A stretch of 64,000 nucleotides of DNA. Source: Variovorax paradoxus. Lineage in GTDB: Bacteria; Pseudomonadota; Gammaproteobacteria; Burkholderiales; Burkholderiaceae_C. This document shows positions 1 through 8,679 of the stretch, piece by piece. Within the stretch, counting starts at the first letter, position 1. Every line of letters begins with the position of its first letter. Where the stretch lies: contig NZ_JAUSXG010000001.1 in NCBI RefSeq assembly GCF_030815855.1, positions 2,976,001 to 3,040,000 on the forward strand, written 5' to 3'. A model generated the notes under the pieces. It saw only the letters and a program-made list of their open reading frames with translations. It did no database searches and was not told the origin of the DNA. The translations under genes and the position numbers were made by a program.

Positions 1-603
1 AGCACTGCGAAAGCCCGCGAAATCAGGTGCCAGCGACTGCAGCAGCGGAACGTGTTTTGTGCGCAGCGCACCCGCGAGGCCGGCCAGCCGATGCGAGGCG
101 CGCACCTGAGCCAGAAAGGCGCGCAGGTCCGCGATCGGCACCGCATCGAACAGGCTGCCGGCCTGCTTGTCGGCAGTGTCCGCCATCAACGCCGGAAATT
201 CCAGTGCGCAGGCATGTGCGACCAGCGCGGCATCGAGCCCGCGGTCGGCGATGAAGACCGGCACCACGGGCCAGCCGCAAATCGCCAGCGCGTCGAGCAC
301 CGCGAAGGCTTCGGCGCCTCGCTCGATGCCGACCTTCACGTAGTCGACACCGCAGGCACCGACTGCTTCCACCTGCGCCAGGATGCGGTCCAACGCACGC
401 ATCGGCAGGTCGCCGATGGTTGCGCTCACGGGAAGGCCGATGCCGTGCGCACGCAGTGCCTCCACGATGGCGCGGACCGTTGCCACCGGCAGACCGCCGA
501 GCGCGCCCTCGCCGGGCTCCTTCAGGTCGATGAAGTCGGCCCCACCGCTTGCCGCAAGCAAGGCTTCGTCCACGCTGCGCACGCTCACCAGCATGCGCGT
601 CAT
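1..603 (-). CDS. mfnB: (5-formylfuran-3-yl)methyl phosphate synthase, MfnB/DUF556 family (3' end cut by window)
   Basis: This is the first committed enzyme of the methanofuran-type cofactor branch; in the family it makes the furan phosphate from glyceraldehyde-3-phosphate. The visible 201 codons show a (beta/alpha)8-barrel start with an N-terminal MLVSVRS strand, FIDLKEPGEGALGG (conserved Lys) and a second lysine in GVDYVKVGIERG, both typical of DUF556. The start at 603 follows from a 4-bp ATGA overlap with the stop of the upstream DUF447 gene, so the two are translationally coupled. The frame stays open to base 1; the family is about 235-250 aa, so only a short C-terminal piece is missing. 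Its place in an H4MPT cluster fits methylofuran synthesis for the formyltransferase/hydrolase complex, whose genes are not in this window. Confidence 0.88.
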   Translation of the reverse strand, partial: MTRMLVSVRSVDEALLAASGGADFIDLKEPGEGALGGLPVATVRAIVEALRAHGIGLPVSATIGDLPMRALDRILAQVEAVGACGVDYVKVGIERGAEAFAVLDALAICGWPVVPVFIADRGLDAALVAHACALEFPALMADTADKQAGSLFDAVPIADLRAFLAQVRASHRLAGLAGALRTKHVPLLQSLAPDFAGFRSA

Positions 604-1181
604 GATGCGCGCTCCGGTGTGCCGGCGCGATGCTGTGCGACGGCGGCACGCAGCCACTCCCAGGCTTCGTGTTCCTCGGGGCCGGCGGTCTTGTCGATCG
701 CAATCTGCAGATAGGTCATTTCGGTTTCCACTTTCTCGGGGGGCAGCATGTGCAGGCGGCTGACCAGCACGGCGCCTTCGATCACCGCGGCCTGCGCGCG
801 GTTGAAGCCGACGAAGGGCGCATGGGTCGCCTCGTGCACCGGCACCATTCGGAGCACCGGCCGCTGCACGTCGTCGCGCTGCTCGGCGAGTTCGAGCTCG
901 ATGTGGCGCAATGCCGCGGCAAGCCGCACACCTTCGATGCGTTCGGCGGGCAGCGTGGGCCAAGCCTTGCGTCCGGTCACGCAGCCCGCGAACACGCGGG
1001 TGTCGCAGACGATGTTGAGCACCGCATGACCGGTGGCCACGATGTTGTCGTGCGTCGTCGAGGGCTTGAACGGCATCAGCAGAATGCCGCCATCCTGGTA
1101 GCGAATGCCCATCGGGGCCACGTGTGGCTTGCCGCCAGGGGCCACCGTGGTCACCACGGCTTCGAAGATCTGGTCGTTCAT
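600..1181 (-). CDS. DUF447 family flavin-binding-type protein of the H4MPT cluster
   Basis: A 193-aa DUF447 protein, a family found in methanogens and in H4MPT-using bacteria and predicted to adopt an FMN-binding split-barrel fold. The N-terminus reads MNDQIFEAVVTTV followed by HVAPMGIRYQ, as usual for the family, which supports ATG 1181 over the longer Arg-rich upstream extension. Its start overlaps the stop of the DHPS-like gene by 4 bp and its stop overlaps the mfnB start by 4 bp. It is therefore an internal cistron of one operon (activator, flavoprotein, DHPS-like, DUF447, mfnB). Its biochemical role is not established; cofactor biosynthesis is inferred from context. Confidence 0.85.
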   Translation of the reverse strand: MNDQIFEAVVTTVAPGGKPHVAPMGIRYQDGGILLMPFKPSTTHDNIVATGHAVLNIVCDTRVFAGCVTGRKAWPTLPAERIEGVRLAAALRHIELELAEQRDDVQRPVLRMVPVHEATHAPFVGFNRAQAAVIEGAVLVSRLHMLPPEKVETEMTYLQIAIDKTAGPEEHEAWEWLRAAVAQHRAGTPERAS

Positions 1182-2653
1182 GAGGGTGACGGTGCGGCGG
1201 CGTCTACGACGCCCGGCTCGGCCGCGCTCTGGTTCCTGGAAGTCTTCATGGTCGTTCCCGGCGCGCACCAGCGCGCAAGGTCTTCGGTCGGCCGCGGCGC
1301 GGCGCACCCCCAGTCGAGCGGCTGGTCTTGCACGTAGCGCTTGCCGAGCTGCCAGGCGATTTCGGCGCGCGCGAGCTCCACGCCCATGTAGAACGCGTGG
1401 TCGGCATCGTCCTGCAGCTTGAGCTGCGGCCAGAGTTCGAAGGCGCCCTGCCCCAGCCGCAATCCGTCGCGGTTGTACACGTGCAGCCCGAGCGGCGATA
1501 TCTGCACGCGGAAATTCGGGTCGCGCACCTGGGAGGCGATCTCGCCGATTTCTTCGGGCGTGTCGGGAAACGGATGCTTGGCATGCACCGTCATCAGCGC
1601 ATCGCTCATGCCCTTGGGCAGCGTGGCGTTGCGGGCCGCGGCATGCATGATGCGGCGCGCCCAGTCGGCCTCGCTCACCGCGCGGCGCGCGTGCTGGCTG
1701 ACCTGCGTGGTCAGCACCGCCGCCACGTTCAGCTCGGCGGCAATGCCGAACAGCACCGCGTTGATGCCGCTGGTGTCGGCCTCGGTAAGCTCGGTGACGT
1801 TGCCGACGCCCAGCATGATCGGCGCATCGGGAAAGCGCTCGCGCAGCCGGTGGTAGCGCACGATGGAGGCGGTCAAGCCGAAAGGTATCGGGTCAAGGAT
1901 CGAATCGGCCAGGAAGGCGCGGCCGCGGCGCTGCATTTGCAGCACTGCTTCGTACAGCGATTCTTCGTCGGCCGGAACGCGCGGTATCAGCACCGGCGTG
2001 GCGGCCACCTCGTCGGCGATCCACAGGCTGTCGAGCGTCAGGCTCAGCAGGTAGTCGGCGCCGGCCTTGCCGCCGAGCAGCAGTTCCTTCGGGTCGCTCG
2101 AATCGACGCTCACCTGAAAGCCCGCGGCCTTCAGTGCCTGCACGCTTTCAGCCAGGTGCTCGAAGCGCGTCTCGGGCAGGCAGCCCAGGTCGATGACGTT
2201 GGCGCCGTCGGCCGCGAGCTGCCCGGCGCGCTCGATGATCTGCGCGACCGAGAGGCGCGGCGCATCGACGATCTCGGCAAAGATCGCGACCTCGTAGTCG
2301 TTCAGGTCTACCGCGTGCGCGCTGCGGTTGAAGTGGCGCGGCAGGTCTTTCAGCTCTTGCGGGCCGCGCTCCACCGGCACGCCGAAGTGAAGGCTCAAGG
2401 CCTCGACATCGCCCCGGCAGCGGCCCGGCACCATGATGCGGTCGGCGCGCCGCGGCACGGCGCCCTCGCCTTCAGCTTCGGTCATTACCGGTGCCGCGAC
2501 GCGGCGGCGGATCATGTCGGCCGTCATCAGCGCCGCCACCTGCAACCCGATCTCCCGTACTTCCCATGTGAACGGCGCCGCCTCGATGCCGGCCAGCACC
2601 CGCGAGAGGCTGGCTTGGGCGAGGCGCCCGGTCAGGAAGACGATGTGTTCCAT
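1178..2653 (-). CDS. Dihydropteroate synthase-like protein (DUF6513) of the H4MPT cluster
   Basis: A 491-aa protein with a unique N-terminal part (about residues 1-150) and a TIM-barrel pterin-binding region. Signature stretches are GANVIDLGCLPE, FQVSVDSSDPKELL and PIMLGVGNVTEL, recalling dihydropteroate synthase. Homologues in methanogens and methylotroph H4MPT clusters are proposed to join the pterin moiety to the ribofuranosylaminobenzene arm made by beta-RFAP synthase (encoded at 11836-12879). ATG 2653 is used because MEHIVFLTGR is the normal family N-terminus; it lies inside the 3' end of the upstream flavoprotein gene (22-bp overlap). The exact reaction in bacteria is inference from family and context. 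Confidence 0.85.
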   Translation of the reverse strand: MEHIVFLTGRLAQASLSRVLAGIEAAPFTWEVREIGLQVAALMTADMIRRRVAAPVMTEAEGEGAVPRRADRIMVPGRCRGDVEALSLHFGVPVERGPQELKDLPRHFNRSAHAVDLNDYEVAIFAEIVDAPRLSVAQIIERAGQLAADGANVIDLGCLPETRFEHLAESVQALKAAGFQVSVDSSDPKELLLGGKAGADYLLSLTLDSLWIADEVAATPVLIPRVPADEESLYEAVLQMQRRGRAFLADSILDPIPFGLTASIVRYHRLRERFPDAPIMLGVGNVTELTEADTSGINAVLFGIAAELNVAAVLTTQVSQHARRAVSEADWARRIMHAAARNATLPKGMSDALMTVHAKHPFPDTPEEIGEIASQVRDPNFRVQISPLGLHVYNRDGLRLGQGAFELWPQLKLQDDADHAFYMGVELARAEIAWQLGKRYVQDQPLDWGCAAPRPTEDLARWCAPGTTMKTSRNQSAAEPGVVDAAAPSPS

Positions 2654-3288
2654 GCGAGAGAGAGTTCCTTCATGCGTGCGGCGAGCACGGCTTCGAGTTC
2701 GGCCGGGGACGAGACCACCTGGCAAAAATCGATGCCGCGCAGCCGCTCCACGTTGTCCAGTTCGATGCGCCGCGGCCGCAGCGTCACCCAGTCGTGCGGC
2801 GACTTGGTCACCACCACCGGCTCTGTGTCGCATGCAAACACGATGCCAGGAATGCCGAGCTTGCCGGCCTGGGCAAACATGTTGGTCGGCAAGCTGTCGC
2901 TGATACCGAACGCGCACTTGGCCACCGTGTTGCTGGTGGCCGGAGCCACCACCACCGTGTGATAGATGTCGTCGTAGAGCATGCCCACCGGCACGCCGCT
3001 GGCCGTCTTGTCGCGAAAGACGCGAAAGCGCGACTTCAGCGCCTCGATGTGCAGCTTGTAGATCGGCAGCACCTCCTCGGCGGCAGCCGAGAGGAACAGG
3101 TCCACCGACGGCAGCCGCGCCGCGAGCGCGAGCGATTCTTCGAGGAAGTGGCCGGAACCCGTGATGCACCAGGCCAGCCGCGAACGAGGCGGCGATGCCG
3201 GGAGCGGCGGTTCGCCGTCTTCGATGGCGAGGCCCGCGCCGCGTGGATCGATCTTGTGGCCCGTCCCCGATGCCCCTTCGTTCGTCAT
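2632..3288 (-). CDS. AfpA/dihydromethanopterin reductase-type flavoprotein
   Basis: A 218-aa flavoprotein of the phosphopantothenoylcysteine decarboxylase-like fold. It shows an N-terminal AWCITGSGHFLEES FMN-binding loop, the PATSNTVAKCAFGISDSLP substrate/flavin loop and a GIVFACDTEP segment, all hallmarks of archaeoflavoprotein/DmrB-like proteins in H4MPT clusters. The likely role is reduction of dihydromethanopterin to H4MPT. ATG 3288 lies 19 bp after the stop of the sigma-54 activator, so the activator gene seems to head this operon. A longer reading to 3375 would overlap the activator and is less likely. The 3' end overlaps the DHPS-like gene. Confidence 0.82.
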   Translation of the reverse strand: MTNEGASGTGHKIDPRGAGLAIEDGEPPLPASPPRSRLAWCITGSGHFLEESLALAARLPSVDLFLSAAAEEVLPIYKLHIEALKSRFRVFRDKTASGVPVGMLYDDIYHTVVVAPATSNTVAKCAFGISDSLPTNMFAQAGKLGIPGIVFACDTEPVVVTKSPHDWVTLRPRRIELDNVERLRGIDFCQVVSSPAELEAVLAARMKELSLAWNTSSS

Positions 3289-3307
3289 GTCCAGAGGGTC
3301 CGCGGGC

Positions 3308-5368
3308 TCAATCGGGTGGAGAGATCTCGATGTGAAGCTTGTGGAGTTTTCGGTACAAGGTGTTGCGGCTGACATCGAGCGCCTTGGCGACGTTGCTCAC
3401 GTTCCAGCGATGCTGCTCGAGCATCTGCAACAGTACCTGCCGCTCGTTGGCCTGGATCGGATTGAGTTTGACGGCCGGTGCCGCATCGGAAGGTGCTGCG
3501 TCGGCCGAGGCATCCGCCGGTTCGGACAGTGCAGGCAATGCCGCATAGGTCGGCGCGGGAGAAGGCACCGGCCTTGCGGCCAGCGAAGGCAGGTGCTCCC
3601 GCGTGATGGTCTTGCCGTCGGCCAGCGCGGCGGCACTGCGCAGCACGTGGCGCAGTTGCCGCAGGTTGCCGGGCCACGGATAGCCCATGAGCACGCGCTC
3701 GGCGTCTTCGCCGAGGCGGCAGTCGCTGCCGCCCTCGTCCTTCAGCACATCATGGATCAGCTCGCGCTTGTCGGTGCGGTCGCGCAAGGCGGGCAGGTCG
3801 AGTTCGATGCCGGCGAGACGGTAGTAGAGGTCTTCACGGAAGCGGCCTTCGCGCACCAGGCTCGGCAGATGCTGATGGCTTGCGCTCACGAGCTGAAAAT
3901 CGACCGGGTGGGTTTCTTCGGTACCCAGCGGCGTGACCTGGCGCTCGTCGAGCACGCGCAGCAGGCGGGCCTGCAGCTCCAGCGGCATGTCGGCGATTTC
4001 GTCGAGGAACAGCGTGCCTCCGTCGGCCTGCAGGATCTTGCCGCGACGGCCGCTGCGCTGTGCGCCGGTGAAGGCGCCGGCCTTGTAGCCGAAGAGTTCG
4101 GACTCGATCAGCGTCTCGGGCAGGCTCGCGCAATTGACCGCGACGAAGGCACCTTGTGCATGCGGGCTGGTCTCGTGGATGGCACGTGCGAACACCTCCT
4201 TGCCCGAACCCGTTTCGCCGCACAGCAGCACCGGGGTCCGGCGCGCGACCACACGACGCGCGGTGTCCAGATGGGCGACGAGCCGCGCATCCTTGAACGT
4301 GCGAATGCCGGGCGCTGGGCGCGCAGCGGCAACAGGCCGCAGCGGCGCACGGAAAGCGTCGATGCCCGTCTCGGCCACGATGGGAGCAGCCCCTGCGCCA
4401 CCTGCGCCCGCTGCACGTGCGCGCGACGGCGTGGCCGCATCGGATGCCGGCCGCCGCGCCACCGCGAAGAATCGCAGCGCCGCGTTGGCGCGGTAGGCCA
4501 CCACCGGATGGAACGAAGAAGAAAGGCTGCGCTGCACGATGTCTTCGAGCGAGGTCTGGAACAGATCGTCGATGCGTTGCGTGCGTATCTCGTCCATCGA
4601 CTGCAGGCCGAGCTGGAACAAGGCGCTGCGGTTGGCCGCGAGAATGCGCCCGTCGTCGCCGACCGCAAGCTTGCCTTCATGCAGCGTGTAGACGAACTCG
4701 GGCCGGCTGTGGAAGTGCAGCGGATGCGCATTCGAAAAGCGCTTGTCGATGAGACGGTTCTCGATCATGCGCGCCGTCATGCCGAGCAGCACCAGCACGT
4801 GCTGCTGCATGAGGCTGGAGCGGCTGGTCACGTCGAGCACCGCGATGATCTCGCCGGACGGATCGAACACCGGCACCGCCGAGCAGGTGAGCTGCGTGAA
4901 GTGGCTGAAAAAGTGCTCTTCGCGACGCACCGAGATCGGGTGCGCGGCCGCGAGGCAGGTGCCCATGCCGTTGGTGCCGGCCTCGGCCTCGCCCCACATG
5001 CCGCCGGCGCGCAGGCCCATGGGCTCCACTTCGGCGGCGAACTCGGGCGAGGACACCATGTGCACGATGACACCGTCGGTATCGGTCAGCACCACGGCCG
5101 ACTCGGCATCGGCGAGCTGCTGGTAGAGCGTGGTCATCTCGTAGCGTGCGCATTCAATGACGTCGGCATGCTGGTTGCGCCGGCTTTGCAAGGCCGACGA
5201 CGCAATGACCACCGGCTCGCGCGGACGGCCCGGATCGAGCTGGTACTGGTTCAGGCAACGGCTCCACGAGCGCGTGACCAGGTCGTTGCCCTCTTCGTGA
5301 AAGCCCCGCCTCACCACGTCGAGCACTCGGTCGGCATGCCTGTCGCCTTGTCGCAGCGTCAATGTCAT
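3308..5368 (-). CDS. AcoR-type sigma-54-dependent enhancer-binding activator
   Basis: A 686-aa activator: GAF-type sensory part (about 80-200), a PAS-like region (about 225-300), an Ala-rich linker, an AAA+ domain with Walker A GETGSGKE (384-391), the sigma-54 contact loop GAFTGA (431-436) and Walker B GGTLFLDEIAD (450-460), then a Fis-type HTH at the C-terminus (SNVAKALDVSRNTLYRKL). Architecture matches AcoR/MimR-like regulators of alcohol, acetoin and C1 metabolism. It sits inside the H4MPT cluster, divergent from folB. Consensus -24/-12 promoters precede folB and the beta-RFAP operon, so it is the obvious candidate regulator, perhaps responding to formaldehyde or a precursor. The inducer is not visible from sequence. 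Confidence 0.93.
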   Translation of the reverse strand: MTLTLRQGDRHADRVLDVVRRGFHEEGNDLVTRSWSRCLNQYQLDPGRPREPVVIASSALQSRRNQHADVIECARYEMTTLYQQLADAESAVVLTDTDGVIVHMVSSPEFAAEVEPMGLRAGGMWGEAEAGTNGMGTCLAAAHPISVRREEHFFSHFTQLTCSAVPVFDPSGEIIAVLDVTSRSSLMQQHVLVLLGMTARMIENRLIDKRFSNAHPLHFHSRPEFVYTLHEGKLAVGDDGRILAANRSALFQLGLQSMDEIRTQRIDDLFQTSLEDIVQRSLSSSFHPVVAYRANAALRFFAVARRPASDAATPSRARAAGAGGAGAAPIVAETGIDAFRAPLRPVAAARPAPGIRTFKDARLVAHLDTARRVVARRTPVLLCGETGSGKEVFARAIHETSPHAQGAFVAVNCASLPETLIESELFGYKAGAFTGAQRSGRRGKILQADGGTLFLDEIADMPLELQARLLRVLDERQVTPLGTEETHPVDFQLVSASHQHLPSLVREGRFREDLYYRLAGIELDLPALRDRTDKRELIHDVLKDEGGSDCRLGEDAERVLMGYPWPGNLRQLRHVLRSAAALADGKTITREHLPSLAARPVPSPAPTYAALPALSEPADASADAAPSDAAPAVKLNPIQANERQVLLQMLEQHRWNVSNVAKALDVSRNTLYRKLHKLHIEISPPD

Positions 5369-5413
5369 TGGATGTCTCCAGCGCTTTGCATCGTGTCTCC
5401 TTGGTCGGTCCAT

Positions 5414-5430
5414 TGTTGTACTTGCCGACA
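5414..5430. promoter_or_regulatory. Candidate upstream activator site (imperfect dyad)
   Basis: The sequence is TGTTG, seven bases, CGACA: an imperfect dyad of the TGT...ACA type used by AcoR-like activators. It lies about 60-75 bp upstream of the folB -24/-12 promoter and just upstream of the divergent activator gene. The match is weak and the assignment rests mainly on position. Confidence 0.3.
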
Positions 5431-5488
5431 CGCTGCACACCCGGTGAAACACCAAGCAGTGACAAGCGCCGGAGCTGGATCCGCTCTC

Positions 5489-5503
5489 TGGCCTGCATTT
5501 TGC
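5489..5503 (+). promoter_or_regulatory. Sigma-54 (-24/-12) promoter upstream of folB-like gene
   Basis: TGGCCTGCATTTTGC matches the TGGCACGN4TTGC consensus with invariant GG and GC elements at the required 10-bp spacing; only two consensus bases differ inside. The predicted start is near 5515, 18 bp before ATG 5533, leaving a GGAG ribosome site at 5520-5523 inside the transcript. It faces away from the sigma-54 activator gene. Confidence 0.72.
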
Positions 5504-5532
5504 GTTGATGAATCCAGCTGGAGTGGGCTTGC

Positions 5533-6099
5533 ATGCCGCCAGACACACTTTCAAACACATTCGATCACCGGAGACGCCACTTGAACACCAGCCCGAGTCC
5601 TTCCATGGCCCGCCTTTCCGCGACCGCATCGGACGCTTCGCCCGATGGGAACGAGGCGCCCGCGCCCATGGACCTGATCTTCATCGAGGGCTTCAGCGGC
5701 CAGACAGTGATTGGCATCCACGACTCCGAGCTGCATCATCCGCAGCCGCTGGTGATCGACGTGCACGCTGGAGTGCCCCGCGCGCGCGCCTGCGACACCG
5801 ACCGCATCGGCGACACGATCGACTACGGCGTGGTGCGCGAGCGGCTGCTGCGGCTCATGGCCGAGCACCGGCTGAAGCTGCTGGAGGCCTTCGCAGAAGC
5901 GATTGTCGACATCCTCATCGACGAATTCGGCGCCGGCTGGGTCCGCGTGAAGGTCGTGAAGCCGCGCAAGTTCGACGATGTGCAGGCCGTGGGCGTGCAG
6001 ATCGAGCGCCATGCCGCAACGCACCGAGCGTCGAAGCCGGCTCACAGCGCAACCGTATTGAAGTTTCTCGCCAGCGGCATGGTGCCCGCCAAACACTGA
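5533..6099 (+). CDS. folB: Dihydroneopterin aldolase-like protein (FolB family)
   Basis: A 188-aa reading frame whose residues from about 46 onwards are FolB-like: DLIFIEGFSGQTVIGIHDSE, PLVIDVHAGV, DTIDYGVVRERL, LLEAFAEAIVDIL (with the conserved Glu) and VKVVKPRKFDDVQAVGVQIER. It should release glycolaldehyde from a dihydroneopterin to give the hydroxymethylpterin used by the H4MPT branch. ATG 5533 has GGAG nine bases upstream and follows a sigma-54 promoter; ATG 5605 would give a more usual N-terminus, so the first 24 residues are uncertain. It is the only plus-strand gene in the H4MPT cluster. Confidence 0.82.
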   Translation: MPPDTLSNTFDHRRRHLNTSPSPSMARLSATASDASPDGNEAPAPMDLIFIEGFSGQTVIGIHDSELHHPQPLVIDVHAGVPRARACDTDRIGDTIDYGVVRERLLRLMAEHRLKLLEAFAEAIVDILIDEFGAGWVRVKVVKPRKFDDVQAVGVQIERHAATHRASKPAHSATVLKFLASGMVPAKH

Positions 6100-6137
6100 G
6101 ATCGGATACCGCCGCCCCGCGCGGCAAGGCACAAGAA

Positions 6138-6177
6138 AAGAAGCCGACGCGGTCCACGCGCCGGCTTCTTCGTTTTC
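6138..6177. terminator. Rho-independent terminator between folB-like gene and fae
   Basis: AAGAAGCCG (6138-6146) pairs perfectly with CGGCTTCTT (6162-6170), followed by CGTTTT; the reverse reading also ends in TTTTC. It lies between the convergent folB-like and fae stops and probably serves both. Confidence 0.75.
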
Positions 6178-6192
6178 GGGGCCTCGGAGATG

Positions 6193-6705
6193 TCAGAGGT
6201 GCGCGGCGAACGGGTGTGCCGTCGTGCCTTTCTTGTCGACCACTTCGGCAGCGGTCGGCAGACCGGCTACGGCGCGCTGGATGGACTCGCGGGTGGCCTG
6301 GTAGTTGTAGTCCTGGATCTTCTTGTCGTCGTCGGCAAGCCAGTGGATGAACACGCCGACGCAGATGAACAGGTTGTCCGCCTCGGCCATGGGGATGGTG
6401 CCGTCCTCGACGCTATCGGCCACCGCCAACGCAACGGCGCGCTGCGCCGGCCCGAACATCTGCACCGCCTGCTTGGCACCCTTGATGGTCACTTTGTTGA
6501 ACATCACGGTTGCCGGCTTGGTCAGCAGGTTGGGTGCCACGACAGCGAGCAGCGACGTGAAGCCGTCCTTGTTGTTCGTCAACGCGTTGGCGAAGGCGGT
6601 CTCGGCGGCGCTGCCGCGCGGTCCGATGATCAGGTCGATATGGGCTACTTCGTTGCCCTCGCCGACGAGCGATTCGCCCACCATCAGTCGATCTATTTTT
6701 GCCAT
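6193..6705 (-). CDS. fae: Formaldehyde-activating enzyme Fae
   Basis: A 170-aa protein of the usual Fae length that catalyses condensation of formaldehyde with H4MPT to methylene-H4MPT in the cytoplasm. The family N-terminus [18 protein letters not shown] places the catalytic histidine at residue 22. Downstream blocks [29 protein letters not shown] and [16 protein letters not shown] are Fae hallmarks. A GGAG ribosome site lies 9 bp before ATG 6705. It follows the CitG-like gene by 83 bp, is last of the operon that starts with beta-RFAP synthase, and is closed by the terminator at 6138-6177. No -24/-12 element was found directly upstream. Confidence 0.97.
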   Translation of the reverse strand: MAKIDRLMVGESLVGEGNEVAHIDLIIGPRGSAAETAFANALTNNKDGFTSLLAVVAPNLLTKPATVMFNKVTIKGAKQAVQMFGPAQRAVALAVADSVEDGTIPMAEADNLFICVGVFIHWLADDDKKIQDYNYQATRESIQRAVAGLPTAAEVVDKKGTTAHPFAAHL

Positions 6706-6788
6706 GGTTTCGAGTCTCCTCTCAGAGGTCCAAGGTGATTGGGATCATTACGACACCGGTCAGAACGACCAGCGCAATGCCATGGTTA

Positions 6789-7727
6789 TCACGTTCCGTG
6801 CCATCCGCTCGCCGCGCTTCGGGCGGGCGCCGCGCACGACCGGATCCAGCCCGACAGCAGCAGTGCGGCCACGGTGAAATCGGCGCTGGTTCCCGGGTTG
6901 ACGCTTGCGGCCTTGAGCGAAACGTCCCAGGCGGCGAATTCCGGGTCTGCATCGAGCGCCACGCCGGCGTCCGCCCGCTCGCGCCAGGCCTGCGCCGCGG
7001 TCATGACAGTCTGTGCCACGCGCTCGCCGTGTTTTCGAACAATGTGTGAATCGGGAAAGGCGCTCAGGCAAGCCAGGTAAAGCCGTTGGACGGAAGCCAC
7101 AGTGGCCGCGTCGGGCGGGGCTGCGGCGTCGGCGGGCGCATTGCACTGACCGGCCTGATACACCGGCACCTGGAATGCCAGCGCGAACAGGTCCGCAAAG
7201 CCGTCGCGGTATTGGCGTGCAATGAGATCGCGGTCGGCCGCAAGCACCATGGCTGCGCGAAGGTCGACCGTGGGGGCGTCGTGCACGTCTTCCTCCGGCG
7301 CGCTCCCAAGGCCGCCAGGATGCGCGCGCGCAATGGCGCGGTAAGCCGCGCGTGCATCATCGATGTCGAGGGTGGCCAACACGGATTCCACCGACGCGCG
7401 CAACGCGGCAGGCGTTGCCGCGGCGGGGTTCTGCTCCATGGCCAGCGCAATGGGAGCGCACAGCAAGAGAATGCCGAGGTTGGTGTTGCACCCCGCCACC
7501 GCCCAAGTGGCCTCCACAGCGGCTTCGATGCGTTCCCCTGCGCGCAAGCCGGGTTCGAACAGCGGGCCTGCCGCGGCCTTGGCGCTGTCGATGAACATCG
7601 AGGCCTGCATGCGGTGTCCGGGCGAAGCCTGGCTCACGTTGCCGGGTTTGCGCACCGCAACATCGAGCCAGCAGGCGCGCAGGAAACAGGCCCGCGCGCG
7701 TTCGATGGCGGCCTGCCGGGCGTTCAT
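6789..7727 (-). CDS. Triphosphoribosyl-dephospho-CoA synthase-like protein (CitG/MdcB superfamily)
   Basis: A 312-aa CitG-family protein: KPGNVSQASPGHRM and NTNLGILLLCAPIA are the conserved nucleotide/pyrophosphate motifs, with VNPGTSADFTVAALLL near the C-terminus. Classical CitG makes the citrate/malonate lyase cofactor, but no lyase genes are here. Members linked to bacterial H4MPT clusters are thought to act in C1 cofactor (methylofuran or H4MPT) synthesis. The start shares one base with the stop of the RimK-like gene (TGATG), so translation is coupled. Function is inferred from context. Confidence 0.85.
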   Translation of the reverse strand: MNARQAAIERARACFLRACWLDVAVRKPGNVSQASPGHRMQASMFIDSAKAAAGPLFEPGLRAGERIEAAVEATWAVAGCNTNLGILLLCAPIALAMEQNPAAATPAALRASVESVLATLDIDDARAAYRAIARAHPGGLGSAPEEDVHDAPTVDLRAAMVLAADRDLIARQYRDGFADLFALAFQVPVYQAGQCNAPADAAAPPDAATVASVQRLYLACLSAFPDSHIVRKHGERVAQTVMTAAQAWRERADAGVALDADPEFAAWDVSLKAASVNPGTSADFTVAALLLSGWIRSCAAPARSAASGWHGT

Positions 7728-8677
7728 CAGGCGCGGCGCTCCGGTGGCAGGCTCTCCTCCACGCGGCGGCGGGTCTGCACCATCTTGCGGTCGAGCAGGT
7801 CGTCGACGATGGCGCGGGCGATGTTGAAGCCGGTGACGCGCTGCAGCCCCTGCCATGCAGCCACGCCATTGACCTCGAGCACCTGGATCTTCGGCCCGCT
7901 CGCTGCTGCAATGAGGTCCACGCCCGCGTAGTCCATGTCGAGTGCATGGGCCGCGTCTTCGGCCAACTGCGCAAGCGCCGGCTCCAGATTGGCGGGCTCG
8001 CAGCGCGCGCCCTGGGCCACGTTATGAACCCAATGCGTGCTGACGCGCCGCATCGCAGTGATGGCACGCCCGCCCACCACGAGAACGCGCCAGTCGAAAC
8101 CGGGCGACGCCATCGGCGGAACGAAGCGCTGCAGATAGGCCAGGCCCGCATAGCACGCGTCGGTATCGGGCATCGGATGGTGCACGCCGTCGACCTCTCC
8201 CACGAGCCGCAGGTCTTTGCCCTGAGAGCCGAACAAGGGCTTGAGCACGAGTGCGTGCCCCGCGGCGGTTTCGCGCATGGCGATGCGCCGGGCCTGCGCC
8301 GCCGACTCGGTGGCCCAGGTGGCGGGCGCGGGAATGCGCGCGGCATGCAGCAGCAGGCTGGTCATCGACTTGTCGACCGCGCGCTCGATGGCGCGCGCAT
8401 CGTTGTAGACCGGCACGCCGAGTTCGCGCAGCGCATGCAGCACGCCCAGGCGCTTGGTGACCTGCTCGAAGCTGCCGCCCGCAATGCCGCGCACCAGCAC
8501 CGCGTCGGGCAGTTCGCGGCCATAGCCCGGAATGACGAGACCGTGCCATGCCGCGGTGGTGTCGATGCTGCAGTCGGCAAGGTCGACGCAGCGGCCTACC
8601 GCGCCGCGCGCGCGCAATGCGGCCTGCAGCTGGCGCGTGTGCCAGCCGATTTCGTCGGTCATGATTGCGATGCGCAT
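7727..8677 (-). CDS. RimK/MptN-like ATP-grasp glutamate ligase
   Basis: A 316-aa ATP-grasp enzyme of the RimK alpha-L-glutamate ligase family. It shows an N-terminal pre-ATP-grasp domain (MRIAIMTDEIGWH), ATP-binding VLKPLFGSQGKDLRLV and the metal-binding DLIAAASGPKIQVLEVNGVAAWQG. MptN relatives add glutamate to H4MPT or F420; here it probably tailors the side chain of H4MPT or methylofuran. The ATG at 8677 lies 2 bp after the mch stop and the gene is coupled to the CitG-like gene. Which cofactor is the substrate cannot be told from sequence. Confidence 0.88.
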   Translation of the reverse strand: MRIAIMTDEIGWHTRQLQAALRARGAVGRCVDLADCSIDTTAAWHGLVIPGYGRELPDAVLVRGIAGGSFEQVTKRLGVLHALRELGVPVYNDARAIERAVDKSMTSLLLHAARIPAPATWATESAAQARRIAMRETAAGHALVLKPLFGSQGKDLRLVGEVDGVHHPMPDTDACYAGLAYLQRFVPPMASPGFDWRVLVVGGRAITAMRRVSTHWVHNVAQGARCEPANLEPALAQLAEDAAHALDMDYAGVDLIAAASGPKIQVLEVNGVAAWQGLQRVTGFNIARAIVDDLLDRKMVQTRRRVEESLPPERRA

Positions 8678-8679
8678 GG

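Noticed and set aside
3161..5584. Long plus-strand open frame (807 codons) opposite the sigma-54 activator
   Set aside because: It is antisense to a complete activator with all its motifs; the translation is low-complexity His/Arg/Gly-rich with no domain. High GC makes such frames common.
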